DNA of 64,000 bases from Toxoplasma gondii ME49 (Eukaryota > Apicomplexa > Conoidasida > Eucoccidiorida > Sarcocystidae), in contig NC_031477.1 in assembly GCF_000006565.2 (NCBI RefSeq), positions 2,450,043 through 2,514,042 of the forward strand, given 5' to 3'. A program made the translations under genes and the position numbers. The stretch's first letter is position 1. Each line of letters begins with the position of its first letter. The notes beneath the pieces are model-generated. The model did no database searches, was not told where the DNA came from, and saw only the letters and a program-made list of their open reading frames with translations. Below are positions 13,583-32,136 of this stretch, in pieces.

Positions 13583-19507
<5,925 letters not shown>

Positions 19508-22500
19508 TTTGCTTCTTCTTTCCGATTGTAGAAGAGGTCTCGGGGCTTCCCTGTCTCCCCAGAGTGCCTTGCTCGACGCATTTCAACCAATGAACCTGGA
19601 AGGACTAGGAGAGCAGACGGACCGTCTGTCGTCTGCCTGCCATCTTAAACGAAAGTCACCGCGGGCGCCTTCCTCACCACCTCCCTGTGGGCGTTGCTGT
19701 CTCGCTGCACGCAGAGGTGCAGGTGTGTTTCTTCCAGGAGGATTGCTTTCGATTCTTTTCTCTGGGCGCCGAAGAAGGGTGAGGCCTTCTCCTGAAGCTC
19801 CTTGTCTGGAGAGTTGACGAGACGGAAAAGAAGCGAAGAAGGAAGGAAACGGGAGAAGGAGAGAACATGCGTGGTAGGCAGAGGGGAGCCGAGGCAAAAA
19901 GAGAGCAGAGCGGCCGAGGCGAGACGCAGACGGAGGAGAGGCTACAAAAAACACTCCAGGCGCGAGAAACAGAGGTAGAAATTCTTTAAAAAGGGGAAAG
20001 AGGAGTTGCTGCAGGCGGGCAAAGCCACTGGAACAGAAGATGGAAGGTTGTCGTCGTTGGAAGGTGAATCGTCTCTTCCAGCGAAGCCAGGACGCATGTA
20101 GACGGTCGTAGCGCGGGAAACGCGGATGTTCCTTCTTCCTTTGATGTTCGAAGGCAGAAAAGGAGACAAAAGCGCGCGGCGGCCATGGAAAAAGGAGAAA
20201 AACAGCCACAGAGAAGAAGGCAGTGCAGAGACGCTTGGCGAGTAGAGAACGAATGCAAGAGTCATGCGCAGCACGAAAACGCACAGGGAGACGAGGAAGG
20301 CCGAGGAAAAAGCCTCAGTTCTCTCGACCCACAGCGGAGACGACAGGAGTCGAGGAGAAATTGAAAAGCAAGCAAATTCGAGGAAACAGAGAACCGAAAA
20401 AAGAGGGGAGAGAAAAAGGAATACTGCGGGAGGAAAAGGCCCAGAAAACTGAAAAAAGAGCGCTCTGCGTCTAGGCGACGTCATGCGCAAGGTCACAATG
20501 CATGTGTGCCACCCCCCCCATAAAATAACAGCCCCGTTTCGCTGCACTTTTCGCTCGGCCGTCATTAGGGAAGGACGAAGCCTCTCACTTGCGCGGGAAG
20601 TTCCAATGTTTTTCTCGACCTTAGCCTGCGATAGATTAGTGAATGCCACAACCTGAATGTGAGCCGAAAACATGCGAGTTCTCGATTCGCGCTGAAATCT
20701 ACAGGAAGGGAGACGCTTGGCAGGACTGTCGGAAACTCGTGAAAGACACCCGCCACAGCACGGACAGTCACTGAAGTCGAAAACGAGAGATCTCGACAGA
20801 GGAAATGGAGAGAACGATAGGGGGAGGAAACGCAGAGAGAGACTCGGAGACAAGTCGCGCCTACACCTCAGGTGTGTGGACCTGGACTTGACCACGACAA
20901 CGCATTGCTGCTGCTCTGCGTAAAATTCGTTCCTGTACACAAGGGCATGCGTGAAGAGGAAGCAGATATCGAGTCTTCTAGAAATACGAAGGAAGAAGAG
21001 ACTTCTTCAAATGCTTAAGAGGAAGCTCTGACAAAGAGAAGAGGGAGAAGAACTGGAAGCGGATGCTTGTTGTACATCTACAGGAGATACACGCACGGGC
21101 AACACAAAAGCGCAGGGCTCCGTTTGCTAGAGCAGGAACAAAGCATGCGCTTGAGCACACCTACAGATAGACACATTCAAACGGATAAAGTACGTTCGAT
21201 AAGGAAAACGCGTTAATCGGAAGTCTCCTCCAGGAAGGAAGACGGCTGCTTTTTATGTAGGTAAAAAAACAAAACGATTCCCAGAAGGCAACACATGCAT
21301 ACCTCTTCCTTATGGCTATGCGACAAATGTATACATAAACATATATATATATATATATATGCATACATGCGTATGTGTATATACCGTGTATACACCGTTA
21401 TCCTGCAGAAATAGAAGTGGAGCATTACATACTCGCCCCTAAAATGTAGTCTGGTGTAAGAATGCTAAATCTGTGAATACTTGGCTGCCTTTCGACAGCG
21501 TCGGTATTGTTGGCAAAGGGCATGGCGAGCGGTAACAAAAACTGTGGCAGTGCTCAGAAAGTTCAGAGCCCCATGCGTCCACTTGTATTTACGTGTGACG
21601 ACATGTACATGTGTATACATAACAATGCAAGGACATCAGCCATCAGCAATTAGAGAGGGGAGAGAGTTTGTGCGCGCGCCGCCACCAGGGAATCCGGCAT
21701 ACTGTGAGACATTTAACCTTTCCTAGCAGCAGGTGTAGCCCGTACACGCATGCGTTGAACAAGCGCATTTACGGGATTCTCCTGTGTGTAGTAAGAGCGG
21801 CAAGAAGAGGCCTTGCATGTGCAGGAGCACAAACCTCAAAGGACATTTTACGAGGAGTGTATGCGCTGTTGCCGCACGCAGTTGGCATCCTCTTTTCCTA
21901 CAAGGTTGTAGCCGGAAATGCAAGTTCCTGGGCACCAAGATGTTTTCCATTTTCAAGTTCCGTGCATCGGACTAACTCACTGGGTACCCAGGAGAATACG
22001 GAGAACTCGCGTTCATGCTTGGCACCCCAGGGACCTCACTGACCCCGTTATACCGTTTGATTTGTACCAGTGTGGACACGCAAGAATATCAAGTGTTTGA
22101 CAGTAGGCTTCCCTATTCACGAGAAGCTTTCCTATATAGTTGCTCAGCATGTGCAGCAGGGAGGAAGCTTAGAAGAGTGACTGCCTCTTCCCGTGGGTGC
22201 TTGTTTCACAAGAGAAGACTTTCTTTGCCCATCAAGGACGGGATCAAGGGTCCAGAAGCTCTCTGCAGCACTTTGTGTGGCAACGCATGTGACAGATTTT
22301 CTGATCGCATCCATGAAGCAGTGACAAGGTAGATACGGACGCCGATCTTTTTGTCTGCGCCGCTCTGAAACTCAGGTTGTCTTCCGTCGTTCGTCGTGCC
22401 TCGTGACCCCATTCGCGTTGATCGTACGCGAAGCGGAGGGCGGAGCAAGTCTTTGCGAGGTTGCATATTCCCTTTCTGTCTGTCGTACGTTAAACGGAGA

Positions 22501-23916
22501 CGAGAGCGATTCCTTTTGGGACTTTCGAAGCTGAGGTCTCTACGTACTGCGCAAAGAACAGAATCGCGACAACCTCGATTCGGTCGACCCACACCTCTCT
22601 GAAGAAGCGAGCACCCCCGAGCCGCTTCCAGCTCTGAATCACCGCATTTCCTCTGCTGTCCTGTCATAGAAGTATGCGTAGGTTACGTATCAGTCTCATA
22701 CGGTTCACGAGCACATCTGCTAGAGAGTGTGCGCATCCACAGATTAAAACTGACATCCGTATCGCTTTTTTCCGGTCGGTGCGCGTCTGTGTGCCGGGGT
22801 GTCCGTGTCTGTTGCGCGACCCCGCCTCGCAACACCGCGCTGCCTTCCCCACTTGCATCTGCTTCTCTGCCGCCGCTTCCACTTTCCTGTTTGCAGCTGT
22901 TGCTGGCTTTTCCCTGTTTTCGATGTCTCGGCGGCCGCGCTGTTCGCCTGCAGCGGCGTGCGGGGTGATTCAGAAGCGCGGTGCGTCCCGGGCGGCGTCC
23001 CGGCATTTCCGGAAGCTGGACTGTGCACCATTCCCGGGGAAAAGGCGAGGTCCGGCGCTGCGAAGCGGCTGCACCTCGCAGAAGCGAGGTCCCTGGTCTC
23101 TGCGTGTTGCTCGTCTCGAAGTCGTCCGGGCTGTCGTTGCACCCCCGGGGGCGGAGCTGCAGCCGTCGCGGACTGGTTCGGACGCAGGTTCGCTTCCGGC
23201 TGCGACACTCAGTCAGAATTAATAATTCTACGTTCCCACACCTTGCTGAATCTGCGACGAGACCGAGAGTGCATTTGTTTGTGCGAGATATTCGGATACA
23301 TTTTCCGAGAATTCGAACCCGTGTCAGTTCGAGATCTGCAGCTTCAACCAGAGGCTGTATAGAGTTCCGTTGCACGCGACAGAGCGCCTGTCACGTGTTC
23401 TCTGACACTCTACGAGGTGCACTGCCTCCGTCGGCTCCGACCCCGGAGACGAGTTACATTTTTCAGGACTTCCCGTCCTTGCGAAAGTCTGCTCTGCCTG
23501 TGCGCGAGCGTTTTATTCGGCTCGAGCTGCGAGACGCCGTAGCGCAGCCGCCGCCTGCCCCCTAGACCCGAGACAGCCCACAGCGGCCCGACGATCAGAC
23601 AGAAGTGTGTGCTTTCCTGTCTTGGCGCGTTGACTGTCGACGAAACGAGAGCGTTGCTCGTGCGTCGATGTTTTTTTTGTCGACCTCCGTAATTCCCGGT
23701 GCCGCCGTTTTCAGCGTGCGTTTTGCGCGGAACCCCACGCCTTGTCTTTTACCCCGCAACAGCTTACCTGTGCATCTCCGGCACACGGCTTTAACGCCCC
23801 GATTCCTCGAACACTCGAACTTAGCCTTCGGTTTTTTCCGCCGGTCGATTTCGACAGGCTGCTCGCGAACGCTTCGAATCAAGTCCACTCCGGTTGGTGT
23901 GCTTTTCTCTGCCAAA
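19508..23916. other. divergent intergenic region, shared promoters
   Basis: These 4.4 kb separate the start codons of the NKAP (-) and TrpRS (+) genes and must contain both promoters and 5' UTRs. The part near NKAP (19510-20500) is purine-rich on the + strand. A (TA)n tract lies at about 21340-21362. GC content rises sharply from about 22700 to 23560, which fits a TrpRS promoter or 5' UTR. I found no coding exon with matching splice sites, and no tRNA or rRNA. Confidence 0.5.
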
Positions 23917-26900
23917 ATGGCGTCAAGAACCCCGTTCCAGGACGCAGCCCTCTCGATCGTGAAGGGAGCGGCTTGCATTGCCCTCAGTCTGAAGACTGCC
24001 CGCACGACGCAGAACGTCAAATTTTCTGTAAGTCGGCTTCTGGTTGGAGGTCTGCGGTGTACATACGCCCCCGTGGTGTGGCAGATAGCGCGGGCCGGGT
24101 GTTCGGCGCACCTCTCACACTTTTCTCGCTTGTTCCCCACCCGCCTATCTTATCTTGACCACTGGAACACACCGTATAATGCAGCTGATATGTTCTTTGT
24201 GCCGCGCGGACGATCTGGCGGGTTGCTTGTATGTGAAATCAAGAGCATTGGGACCGATTTCGTGCTTTCCCGTTCCTGCGCGCTCCGTTTCAGAAAGACA
24301 ACCGATGCTCCATCACCCTTGGCCCCATCGAGGTTGAGCCGACTGCTGCCGAGGAGGCTCTCCTGAAAACACTGACCAAGCAAAAGATTGAGGAAAACTG
24401 CCCCTTCCGCGTGTTCACCATCCCTCGCGATCTGGCGACTCGCATGTACCAGGAGTCTTACCTCGACGAGTTCGGAATTCCCGCCAATGTGAAGGAGTAA
24501 GCAAGAACGAGGACTATTGATCAGGATTGGCCGGAATTTGACTTCGTGCACAGGATTATCTTGCGAGCCTCGGCCGTCAGTTATATTTAGGTTCCCAGCG
24601 TACGGATGATGCCGGTCGACAACGAGCATAATCGCGGTGCTGTTTTCCTCGTAATCATAGTCGTGCAGATGTGTATTTGCCTTTGCATGTTCAGAGTCCG
24701 CCTCGTCGTCCTGCCGGAATGGAATATCAACGCGAACATGTACCCCGTCCTGAAGTCTACAGGACAAATCGCGGACATCCAGTTTGAGTCAGTGAAGTTC
24801 AATGAGGAGAAGAAACAGCTTTGCCTGTCGCTTCACGTCGTCCCAGGACCCGATGAACAGTCCCCGGCTCTCGCTGAGGAGGAGAAGCTCGGTCCTGAGG
24901 AGATCCCCTCTCGCGCTCAGGTATTCAAATGAAGTCTGACAGGCCTGAAGCGTTTACAATGTGTAGCACAGATGCCTGACTATAGGGTGATGTCTCGCGT
25001 GTCACGGCAGGTAGATCCAAACGGTTTAAGTCATCTCATTTGCATGCTGAAATATCTGGTTGTTTCAGGTGCTTCCGCCGTCTGGCGTTGAAGGCGACGA
25101 CTTTGGCGAGGGCGATGACGACCAGACCATCACCCCGTGGGACGTGCAGGCGGCCGAGGGAGGCATCGACTACAACAAGCTTCTGTATGTCTTTTTTGTC
25201 TATTCATGCCGCATTTAAAATATCGCCTTACCCTGTCGCGCAGACCTCAGATGGGCAGCAGGATAGACAAACGACATGCTGCATCTTAGCTCTCCAGGCG
25301 TCTGCGGTGGTCCCTGTTCGACAGGTGTCTTCGTTACTATGGCATTTGGGGCGGAGGAATTCTCGGACATACAACGCAGGCCTGCAGTCGGTACTCGCGA
25401 CAACTCGTCACTGATAGCTGAGCCTCTGTCTTTCGTATTGTGTTCATCCGGCCTCGAGTTCATTTTTATACGGATTGCATCATGCGGTTCGTGTTTTCCC
25501 TCAGGAGGAAGTTTGGCTGCTCTTCCATCACACCCGAGCTCATTTCTCGGTAAGTGCTTTCATGCATGCCGGTTTCGTCCCCCGTCGTCTACTTGGGAAT
25601 CGACTTCTTCAGATTCAGCCACTATCTTCGTGTGATGGGCCTTTGAGTCGCTTCTATTTCGCTCATGTTTCGTTCTGATCTCTAGTTCGTCTTCCGGGTG
25701 CCGCATCTCCTCTGCCGTCACGTTTGCCTCTCGAGACTCTCCATCTATTGAGAGTGTCGTTTCACCGCCATATCCTGGATTTGTCGTTCCTTGCTTCCTC
25801 TCCAGCATTGAGGCTTTGACCGGGAAGCGCGCTCATCACCTCCTCCGTCGTGGAATCTTCTTCTCGCATCGAGACTTGAACTTGCTCTTGGATTCCCTGG
25901 AAAAGAGACAGGCGAGGCTCGCAAGCGGCAAACGCGAGGACGGCCCAGGTTCGGAAGGCCTGTCCGGCCCAGGCTTCTACCTGTACACTGGACGAGGTCC
26001 TTCTTCCGAGGCTCTCCACATTGGACATCTCGTTCCGTTCATGTTCACCAAATACCTGCAGGTGAGGAGCGAGATGGTCGTTTGCGAAAACCTGCACTCG
26101 AGTCAGACGGGAGAGAAGTAGTAGTCCAGAGGACATCTGAAAAAGTCGTGATACAAGATGCAAGTAGTAGTTAGCCACGAAGGCGGAGACGAGCGAAAGA
26201 GGACGACAGAATCAACTCGTGTCATCACCGGCATCTGTGTTCTGTGCTTTCGTCTTTGGTTCCACTCTTGCGACTTATTTCATCAAGGAAAGTTCTGGAT
26301 GCGTATTGTGATATGGTGCGTTGTTTTTGTCCACCCACGTACCGTTGCCGGATGCGCCATGGCTTCCCCTGTCTGCCTCGATTTTTCGCGTTCGTCTTCG
26401 CAGGACGTATTCGATGTTCCTCTCGTCATCCAGTTGACCGATGATGAGAAGTTCCTCTTCAAGGACTCCTTGACTTTGGAGGAGACTCACCGTCTTGCGT
26501 TCGAGAACGCGAAGGACATCATTGCTTGCGGCTTCGACCCTGACAAGACCTTCATCTTCTCCGATCTGTCGTACATCCAGCACTTGTACCCCGTCATCTT
26601 GGAGATTCAGAAGAAGGTTACGTACAACCAGGTCCGTGGTCTCTTTGGGTTCGTCGAGAGCGACAACGTCGGCAAGTCTGCGTTCCCTGCAGTTCAGGCT
26701 GCGCCGTCGTTCCCGACAGCCTTCCCGATGATCTTTGGCGGCAAGAAGGACGTCCGTTGCCTCATCCCTCAGGCAATCGACCAGGATCCGTACTTCCGTA
26801 TGACCCGCGATGTCGCGCCGCGTTTGGGTCTGTTGAAACCTGCGCTTATTCACTCGCGTTTCATCCCCGCGCTGCAGGGATTCAAGACGAAGATGTCCGG

Positions 26901-28095
26901 ATCCGTCGAGACCTCGTCCATTTACGTTTCCGACACCCCTGAACAGATCAAGAACAAGATCAACAAGTATGCCTTCTCTGGTAAGGAGAATGTCTTCCGT
27001 GCTTCAGTTCTTCAGAGCAACGAACCGACCAAGCGACGCAAGTGAACAGGTCGATATATATTCGGATAAATAGTTCTGCGTATGTACATTTAAACATGTT
27101 CCCATGTAGAGTCACGTACAGTCAGCGAAGTCACGAGAGACATGTTGCAGAAGCTGTTTTTTCCCCGTGGGCCTCGGCTTTATGAGAGAGTGGATCGTCC
27201 GTGATTGCATAACAGACATCGTTGCGTTTGATCATGTGCCGCTCGTTGTTTGGGCAGAGGCCGTGGCGCCCGCCACTGAACTATAGACCTGAGAATATCA
27301 TTCGCGCAAGCATTTCCCCATCTGTCCCGTGTTTCAGGCGGCCAGCCAACTGAGGCGGAGCAGAGAGTGAAGGGTGCGGACCTCGACATCGATATTCCGT
27401 TCCAGTACCTCACCTTCATTCTCAATGACGACGATCAACTCAAGGAAATCGGTACGTGGATGTTTGGTTTTTGCTACCAAGAACAGGTCACCACAGATTG
27501 TGAGCAGACAAATCATTCTCCAAGAAGGGAAGATCCCTGCTGAGAGCATATATTCATTTTGGTGTAGGTGTTAGTCATGAGGGTCGGACGCCGGCTGTAA
27601 TAATGGTTTGACTTGGCATGTATGCATTCATATACCTTCTCTGAATGCCCCGTTTCGCAGGTGAAAAATACCAAAAGGGCGAAATGCTTACCGGCGAGGT
27701 CAAGGCCATCTTGATCAAGGAGTTGCAGGCTCTCGTCCTCGGTCACCAGGTGAATATCCCGATTCGTTGCCGCATGCTGTGCTGCTCCGTCGTAGACACG
27801 CTACCGTTGGTGATAGTCGAAAGGTTGCATGTCGTTGCTCTTTCATCCTCGACAGTTCCACGCCCCCGACTCTCTCGTCATATCTGCTTTCCCCGTCTGC
27901 TTCCGTTGCCTCTCTGTTCCTGCACCACTCCATTACTTTTCCGTCTGTACTCTCTCGGCTTCATCGTGCCGCAATTAGGTTCAGGACGGTCTTTTTTGTT
28001 TTTTTTTTCAGGAACGCCGCGCGAAGGTCACTGATGACATGGTCCGCCAATTCATGGATCCCTTCCGTCCGTGCTTCAAGAAGTATGCACAATAG
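23917..28095 (+). CDS. tryptophanyl-tRNA synthetase with AlaX-like N-terminal domain
   Basis: The enzyme charges tRNA-Trp with tryptophan (class Ic). Exons: 23917..24027, 24294..24496, 24695..24920, 25069..25184, 25505..25549, 25806..26061, 26404..26980, 27338..27451, 27661..27749, 28012..28095; 606 residues with every phase matching. The start at 23917 sits in gccaaaATGG, the usual coccidian context. Residues 1 to about 180 resemble the AlaX-like extension known in Plasmodium cytosolic TrpRS ([20 protein letters not shown], then [27 protein letters not shown]). An acidic linker follows. The Rossmann catalytic domain holds the HIGH-type motif in [17 protein letters not shown] and the KMSKS-type motif as [23 protein letters not shown] and the C-terminal helices ([36 protein letters not shown]) are typical of eukaryotic TrpRS. 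No targeting peptide is seen, so a cytosolic location is likely. Confidence 0.95.
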
Positions 28096-28409
28096 AGAGG
28101 CGTCCTCTCTTCTTCGTCCGTTTTCCTATCCTCTTGGTTCCCTCGACAAAGCAAGAGCGTGAATCGACTTTTCACGGCGCAAGGCAAAGTGCTCAAGAGG
28201 AATGTACATGATATCTCAGAGCGGAAGTGCAAGAGCGACTTCTTGTGTCTTCTGTTTTTATCTGCCGAAGTGATGTGATGCTCCCACGCCGGTCTTTTCC
28301 GTCTGCATGCGTCCGCGCGCGCTCACACATGCACGGGCACTGTGCTGCACACGCGCCTGTTCGCATGCAAGTGTGATTCCTATTTATATATATATATATA
28401 TACATACAA

Positions 28410-28447
<38 letters not shown>

Positions 28448-29628
28448 ATTCTCGTGCATGTGTGGTGTTGTGCGGGGTATGTTGGGGGAAGGATCGGATT
28501 TGCGTGGAGGTGAGAAGGTGCGACGGCGCCTCGTTTTTTCGAGTCCTCTGTGCGGTCGTGAATGGAATCTCGCCGCAGATCGTGTATCGAGAAAAAGATT
28601 TCAGACCTGTCTGATTCGAGCGTACGTACGACCGATGCCGTGTTGGCATGTTTGTGATTTCACCCTTCCAAAGAACGCCGTGTGGACGAATCATGTTTAC
28701 CCGATGATCTGTGATGTGCATGGAAGCGTTCCTTTGTGTTGTGCGCGGGAGAAGATTCGATGCGTTGCTCGTTGAGTTGTGAGGCCTCCGAGAGTACAGG
28801 GCGGCCGCAGAGATTGTACAAACAAGGTCACGGCATTTTATTGCTGTCACCCGTTTTCCGCCGTGACACCCACTTATTGGATTCTGCTTGCGGAGCGGGG
28901 CGCCTTTTTCGGACTTTGTCCGGAGAGTCGCGCCGTTCCCGACAGCGGCTCCTTCGCACGGGTATCGCTTGAATGCACGTCTGCGTGTGCATGTGTAGTA
29001 TACATACACCCGAGGTTTCACCCTGGGTTTGTACGACAGAGTGTTGCTTGTAGAGTTAGTGAGCACGTGACTTTGACTTTCATATTGGCCTGCCAGCGCG
29101 CGGCTATCAGCGATCGCTTCGCGCAGTTTTATTGGATGTGTGATAACGGAAATGTCTTGTCTCCACCACGCGTGTCTCTCCTGCGTCCGGTGCACATACT
29201 CTGCGGCAGATGTATCTACATCTAGTGTCATCTACGTTTATCGATTTGTAGGTGCAGGTGCTGTGACGTGACCAGGTTGGGAAAGCTTTCTGTGAGCGTG
29301 TGCTGTGGAAAAAACCTTTATTTTTCAGACACTGACCCGGGGGGACACCCCCCAACATGAATAACCTAGAAGAGACGAACCAAAACACTCAAGGCAGCAG
29401 CCTTTCCTCCTTGAACTCTACACGCGCATAGAGAGGGTCGTGCGTTCTGAATCGAGCCGAGCACTCGGGGAACGCCCGCTGTGGTCGGGGGTACGTTTCA
29501 TCAAGACTCGTCACCGACCTGACTGAAGGGTGGCAGAACTGCAGACACCGACAGCTAACATTTCGATTGGTAGTAGACGCCTGTGGGATGCTGAGAGAGC
29601 ATCCGACATTGGATGGAAATGCACAGGA
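28096..29628. other. convergent intergenic region, 3' UTRs
   Basis: This lies between the stops of TrpRS (+) and the Nepro-like gene (-). It holds a (TA)n microsatellite at about 28385-28445 and a partial copy of the recurrent palindrome at about 29001-29010. No coding exon or RNA gene was recognised. Confidence 0.5.
28385..28445. repeat. (TA)n microsatellite downstream of TrpRS
   Basis: About 60 bp of near-perfect alternating TA, interrupted by a short tacataca segment, in the convergent 3' region. Confidence 0.9.
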
Positions 29629-31791
29629 TTACAGATGGTGCTTTTTCTTCCTCGGTTTCTCGAGTGATATCGACTTGACTCCAAAAGGAACACACACGGG
29701 ACGGTCCGTATTTGCGGAAGGCGTCACGTTTTTGACACGCACCTCCTTAAATGTACACTGAGCGAGTCCACTTCGAAATGCAGACGTCGCTTTTGGATTT
29801 CCCTTGTGCGGAGTTGCCGAAGGGGGCGCATCCGTTTGCCTGCCTAGTTCAGAGGCTGTCGATTTCATCGCTTTCTCTGGCCGATATGCGAGGTGAGAGC
29901 AAAGGCCTTCATCAGCTGCGGCGACCCGCGCACTCCCAGACTTCCCTTCGTTCGACACACAACTCGAGGCTGGTTTCGCTGCCCTACTGCTCACTGTCAG
30001 TCCTTCAAGGCCTCCAGTTTTCGGAAACTCTACACGCAGCGGAGTGCAGTTTGCCTGCGCCTCCGAGGGAGGCACTTTGCGTTTTTCTTTAGATTTCTTT
30101 GTCGCCACAGTCTTCGGCTTCTCTCTCACGGGCCGAGGGAGTTTGGGGGGTTTCTCCGAAAGTAGAAAGGCCAAGAGAGCGTCGTGGTCGTCGGTAGAAA
30201 ATCCCTCTTCGGTCTCGCTTCGTTCACGCATCGGGGGGTGCGAAGATTCGAACTGCCTCTTCTTTTTGACGCGTTTGGCCGCGGCGAGAACCGCTGCCGT
30301 GGAGTTCTCGGAATGAACAGGTCGCGACTCGCCCGAGGCAGTGCGCCGCTTCTTCGCGGAGGACGCGGACTTCTTCTCTGCGAGACTCCCGAAAGTCGAG
30401 GGATTCTTCTTTTCCGACAAAAGGAAGGCCAGCATGTCATCGCAAGCCTGTGGAACCGAGCTGTGCGACGATCTGTCGTGGGCGCTCAACGCCCCAGTTT
30501 TGGCGTCACTCGAAGAGCGCAGAACACGGCCCCTTTCCCCCGTTTTTTGTTTCTTTGTTGCCGGCTCGGCCTCTCGAGAAGCCGCCGCCGTCTCCGCCTC
30601 TGCTCGACCTTCTTCGCCCACAGGTCGAGCGTCGCTTCCAGTCACATCCTTCTCGTCTTCGCCCCCGTCTCCCGCTCGTCTCGCCTCTTGCACTGCTTCC
30701 TCCTGCATGCACTCTCTTCCCTCCTTTTCTCCGTCGCTTGTAGTCTTTCGGTGGCTCGCCATCTCGGTCACCTCCCTCGAGCGGGCGTCGGGTGTACGTA
30801 CACCTGAAGGCGCAGGAGCGGGCGCGTCCCAGAGGCAGGCGGCTCGCTGTGTCGAGTGCTGTTGTTTCGCATCTGTTTTGGCCCTGAGCTCCTCTCGACC
30901 CTCCGCGCCTTCTGGACCATTGCCCATGAAATCCAGGAGAACTGGCATTTGCTGGACCTGGTGTTCTGCGGCTCCGACGAGGGCAGAGACGAGCGCGAGG
31001 ACGCGACTGTAGATGGCGAGGAGAGGAAGCACCAGATTCAAGTGATAGCCCAAGTGGACTTGTTGAATTGCCGAGGAAGACGCATGCACCGTCGCGTCTT
31101 GCAGGTGCAACGCGCGAGCAAGAAGATCCTCAAGGAAGAATGACAGAAACGTCTTCGCGACACCATGGCGGCTCCGCCCAGATGTTCCGCCTTCTCTCCC
31201 CGTCGCTCTCGCGCTTGCCTGTGCAGCGCTTACCTTCGCTTCCGCCTCCTGTCCGTCGCTTCGGCTCGTGTTCTGTTGTGCGTCGCCAGCGCCTCGCCTC
31301 CGCGCAGAACTTGCATAGACGCGTGACAACCAGGACGAGACGAGTGCGTCGGTCCGCAGACAAGGCGCGCGCAGCCCCTCTGGAGAGAAGAGAGACAGAA
31401 GAGAGACGAGAGGCTGAGCTACTCGGCTGACGCTCTGCGCCTTTTGAAAGAACTCCGCGCGTCTGTGTTGCCTCTTGAATTTGTAGAGAAGACGACGGAG
31501 AAGCACCAGCTCGCTGGCGATCCACGCAGGCGACCGAGACACCTGTTGTCTGAAGAGAGAGGAGAAGAGGCCTTCAGCTTCGCGGAGATGAGGAAGAGAG
31601 AGAGCTCGAAGAGAGTCCTCTGTCGCGGGTGTAGTGCAAGCGAGGAGACTCGGACAGCAGGCAGTAGGCGAGACATTTGAGGGTGCGACGCTCACGCCAT
31701 TCCTGTCCTGAGAGGAGTGATTCTCTTCCGACTCTGGGGAGTCTCGAGAAGAGCCTGTTGATGGCAAGGGCAAGAGAGCGAGAGACGCCAT
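29629..31791 (-). CDS. single-exon Nepro/Rmp1-like protein
   Basis: An uninterrupted 720-residue reading frame starting at ATG 31791 and ending in TAA. It is the only intronless gene among those resolved here. Residues about 92-135 (SELVLLRRLLYKFKRQHRRA, then FFQKAQSVSRVAQPLVSLL) and about 215-275 (FLSFFLEDLLARALHLQDAT; HLGYHLNLVLPLLAIYSRVL) resemble the helical domain of Nepro/C3orf17 and yeast Rmp1. That family is tied to RNase MRP and pre-rRNA processing. The rest is disordered and rich in Ser, Ala, Arg and Glu. The C-terminal third carries two copies of a short motif (DDMLAFLLSEKK and HDALLAFLLSEKPP) and ends in a basic KPRKKKHHL tail. The family assignment rests on a weak helical pattern and is tentative. 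That this is a real gene is much more certain. Confidence 0.75.
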   Translation of the reverse strand: MASLALLPLPSTGSSRDSPESEENHSSQDRNGVSVAPSNVSPTACCPSLLACTTPATEDSLRALSLPHLREAEGLFSSLFRQQVSRSPAWIASELVLLRRLLYKFKRQHRRAEFFQKAQSVSRVAQPLVSLLSLFSPEGLRAPCLRTDALVSSWLSRVYASSARRRGAGDAQQNTSRSDGQEAEAKVSAAQASARATGREGGTSGRSRHGVAKTFLSFFLEDLLARALHLQDATVHASSSAIQQVHLGYHLNLVLPLLAIYSRVLALVSALVGAAEHQVQQMPVLLDFMGNGPEGAEGREELRAKTDAKQQHSTQRAACLWDAPAPAPSGVRTPDARSREVTEMASHRKTTSDGEKEGRECMQEEAVQEARRAGDGGEDEKDVTGSDARPVGEEGRAEAETAAASREAEPATKKQKTGERGRVLRSSSDAKTGALSAHDRSSHSSVPQACDDMLAFLLSEKKNPSTFGSLAEKKSASSAKKRRTASGESRPVHSENSTAAVLAAAKRVKKKRQFESSHPPMRERSETEEGFSTDDHDALLAFLLSEKPPKLPRPVREKPKTVATKKSKEKRKVPPSEAQANCTPLRVEFPKTGGLEGLTVSSRAAKPASSCVSNEGKSGSARVAAADEGLCSHLAYRPEKAMKSTASELGRQTDAPPSATPHKGNPKATSAFRSGLAQCTFKEVRVKNVTPSANTDRPVCVPFGVKSISLEKPRKKKHHL
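30791..30804. promoter_or_regulatory. perfect 14-bp palindrome GGTGTACGTACACC
   Basis: A perfect inverted repeat inside the Nepro-like coding sequence. On the - strand it codes for part of GVRTPDA. It is the best match to a motif seen about ten times in the window; its role is unknown. Confidence 0.5.
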
Positions 31792-31971
31792 GCTTCCCCG
31801 CTTTTTCTCTCCTCGCTCTCTTCAGTGCGAAGTCTAACCCGCAGCTGGCTACGAACATACGCCGGGGGAAAAAGCGAAGAAAAGCGAATCTCCAGTCGAC
31901 AGTGAGACACTTGCGTGCCGCTACAGAGAAGAAACATGTGAGTTAAAAAAATGATGAATCTCGAGGATCCG

Positions 31972-32026
<55 letters not shown>

Positions 32027-32136
32027 CATAAGTATGTATGTATATGAATAAATGTGTACAGATATGTAAATGTATGTATGTTCACGGTTACTGGCACGGC
32101 GCGAAGCGTATCGACTTGCGTAGGTACAGCTGAAGA
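31792..32136. other. short intergenic gap with (TA)n
   Basis: This gap lies upstream of the Nepro-like start codon. A (TA)n tract of about 58 bp (31973-32030) and a tatgtatgta tail fill much of it. No gene is seen. Confidence 0.5.
31973..32030. repeat. (TA)n microsatellite
   Basis: Nearly pure alternating AT, with two tacata interruptions, between two probable - genes. Confidence 0.9.

Noticed and set aside
22674..23565. Overlapping open frames in the GC-rich stretch before TrpRS
   Set aside because: Open on several frames of both strands because of base composition. None connects in phase to TrpRS exon 1, so the stretch is treated as promoter or 5' UTR.
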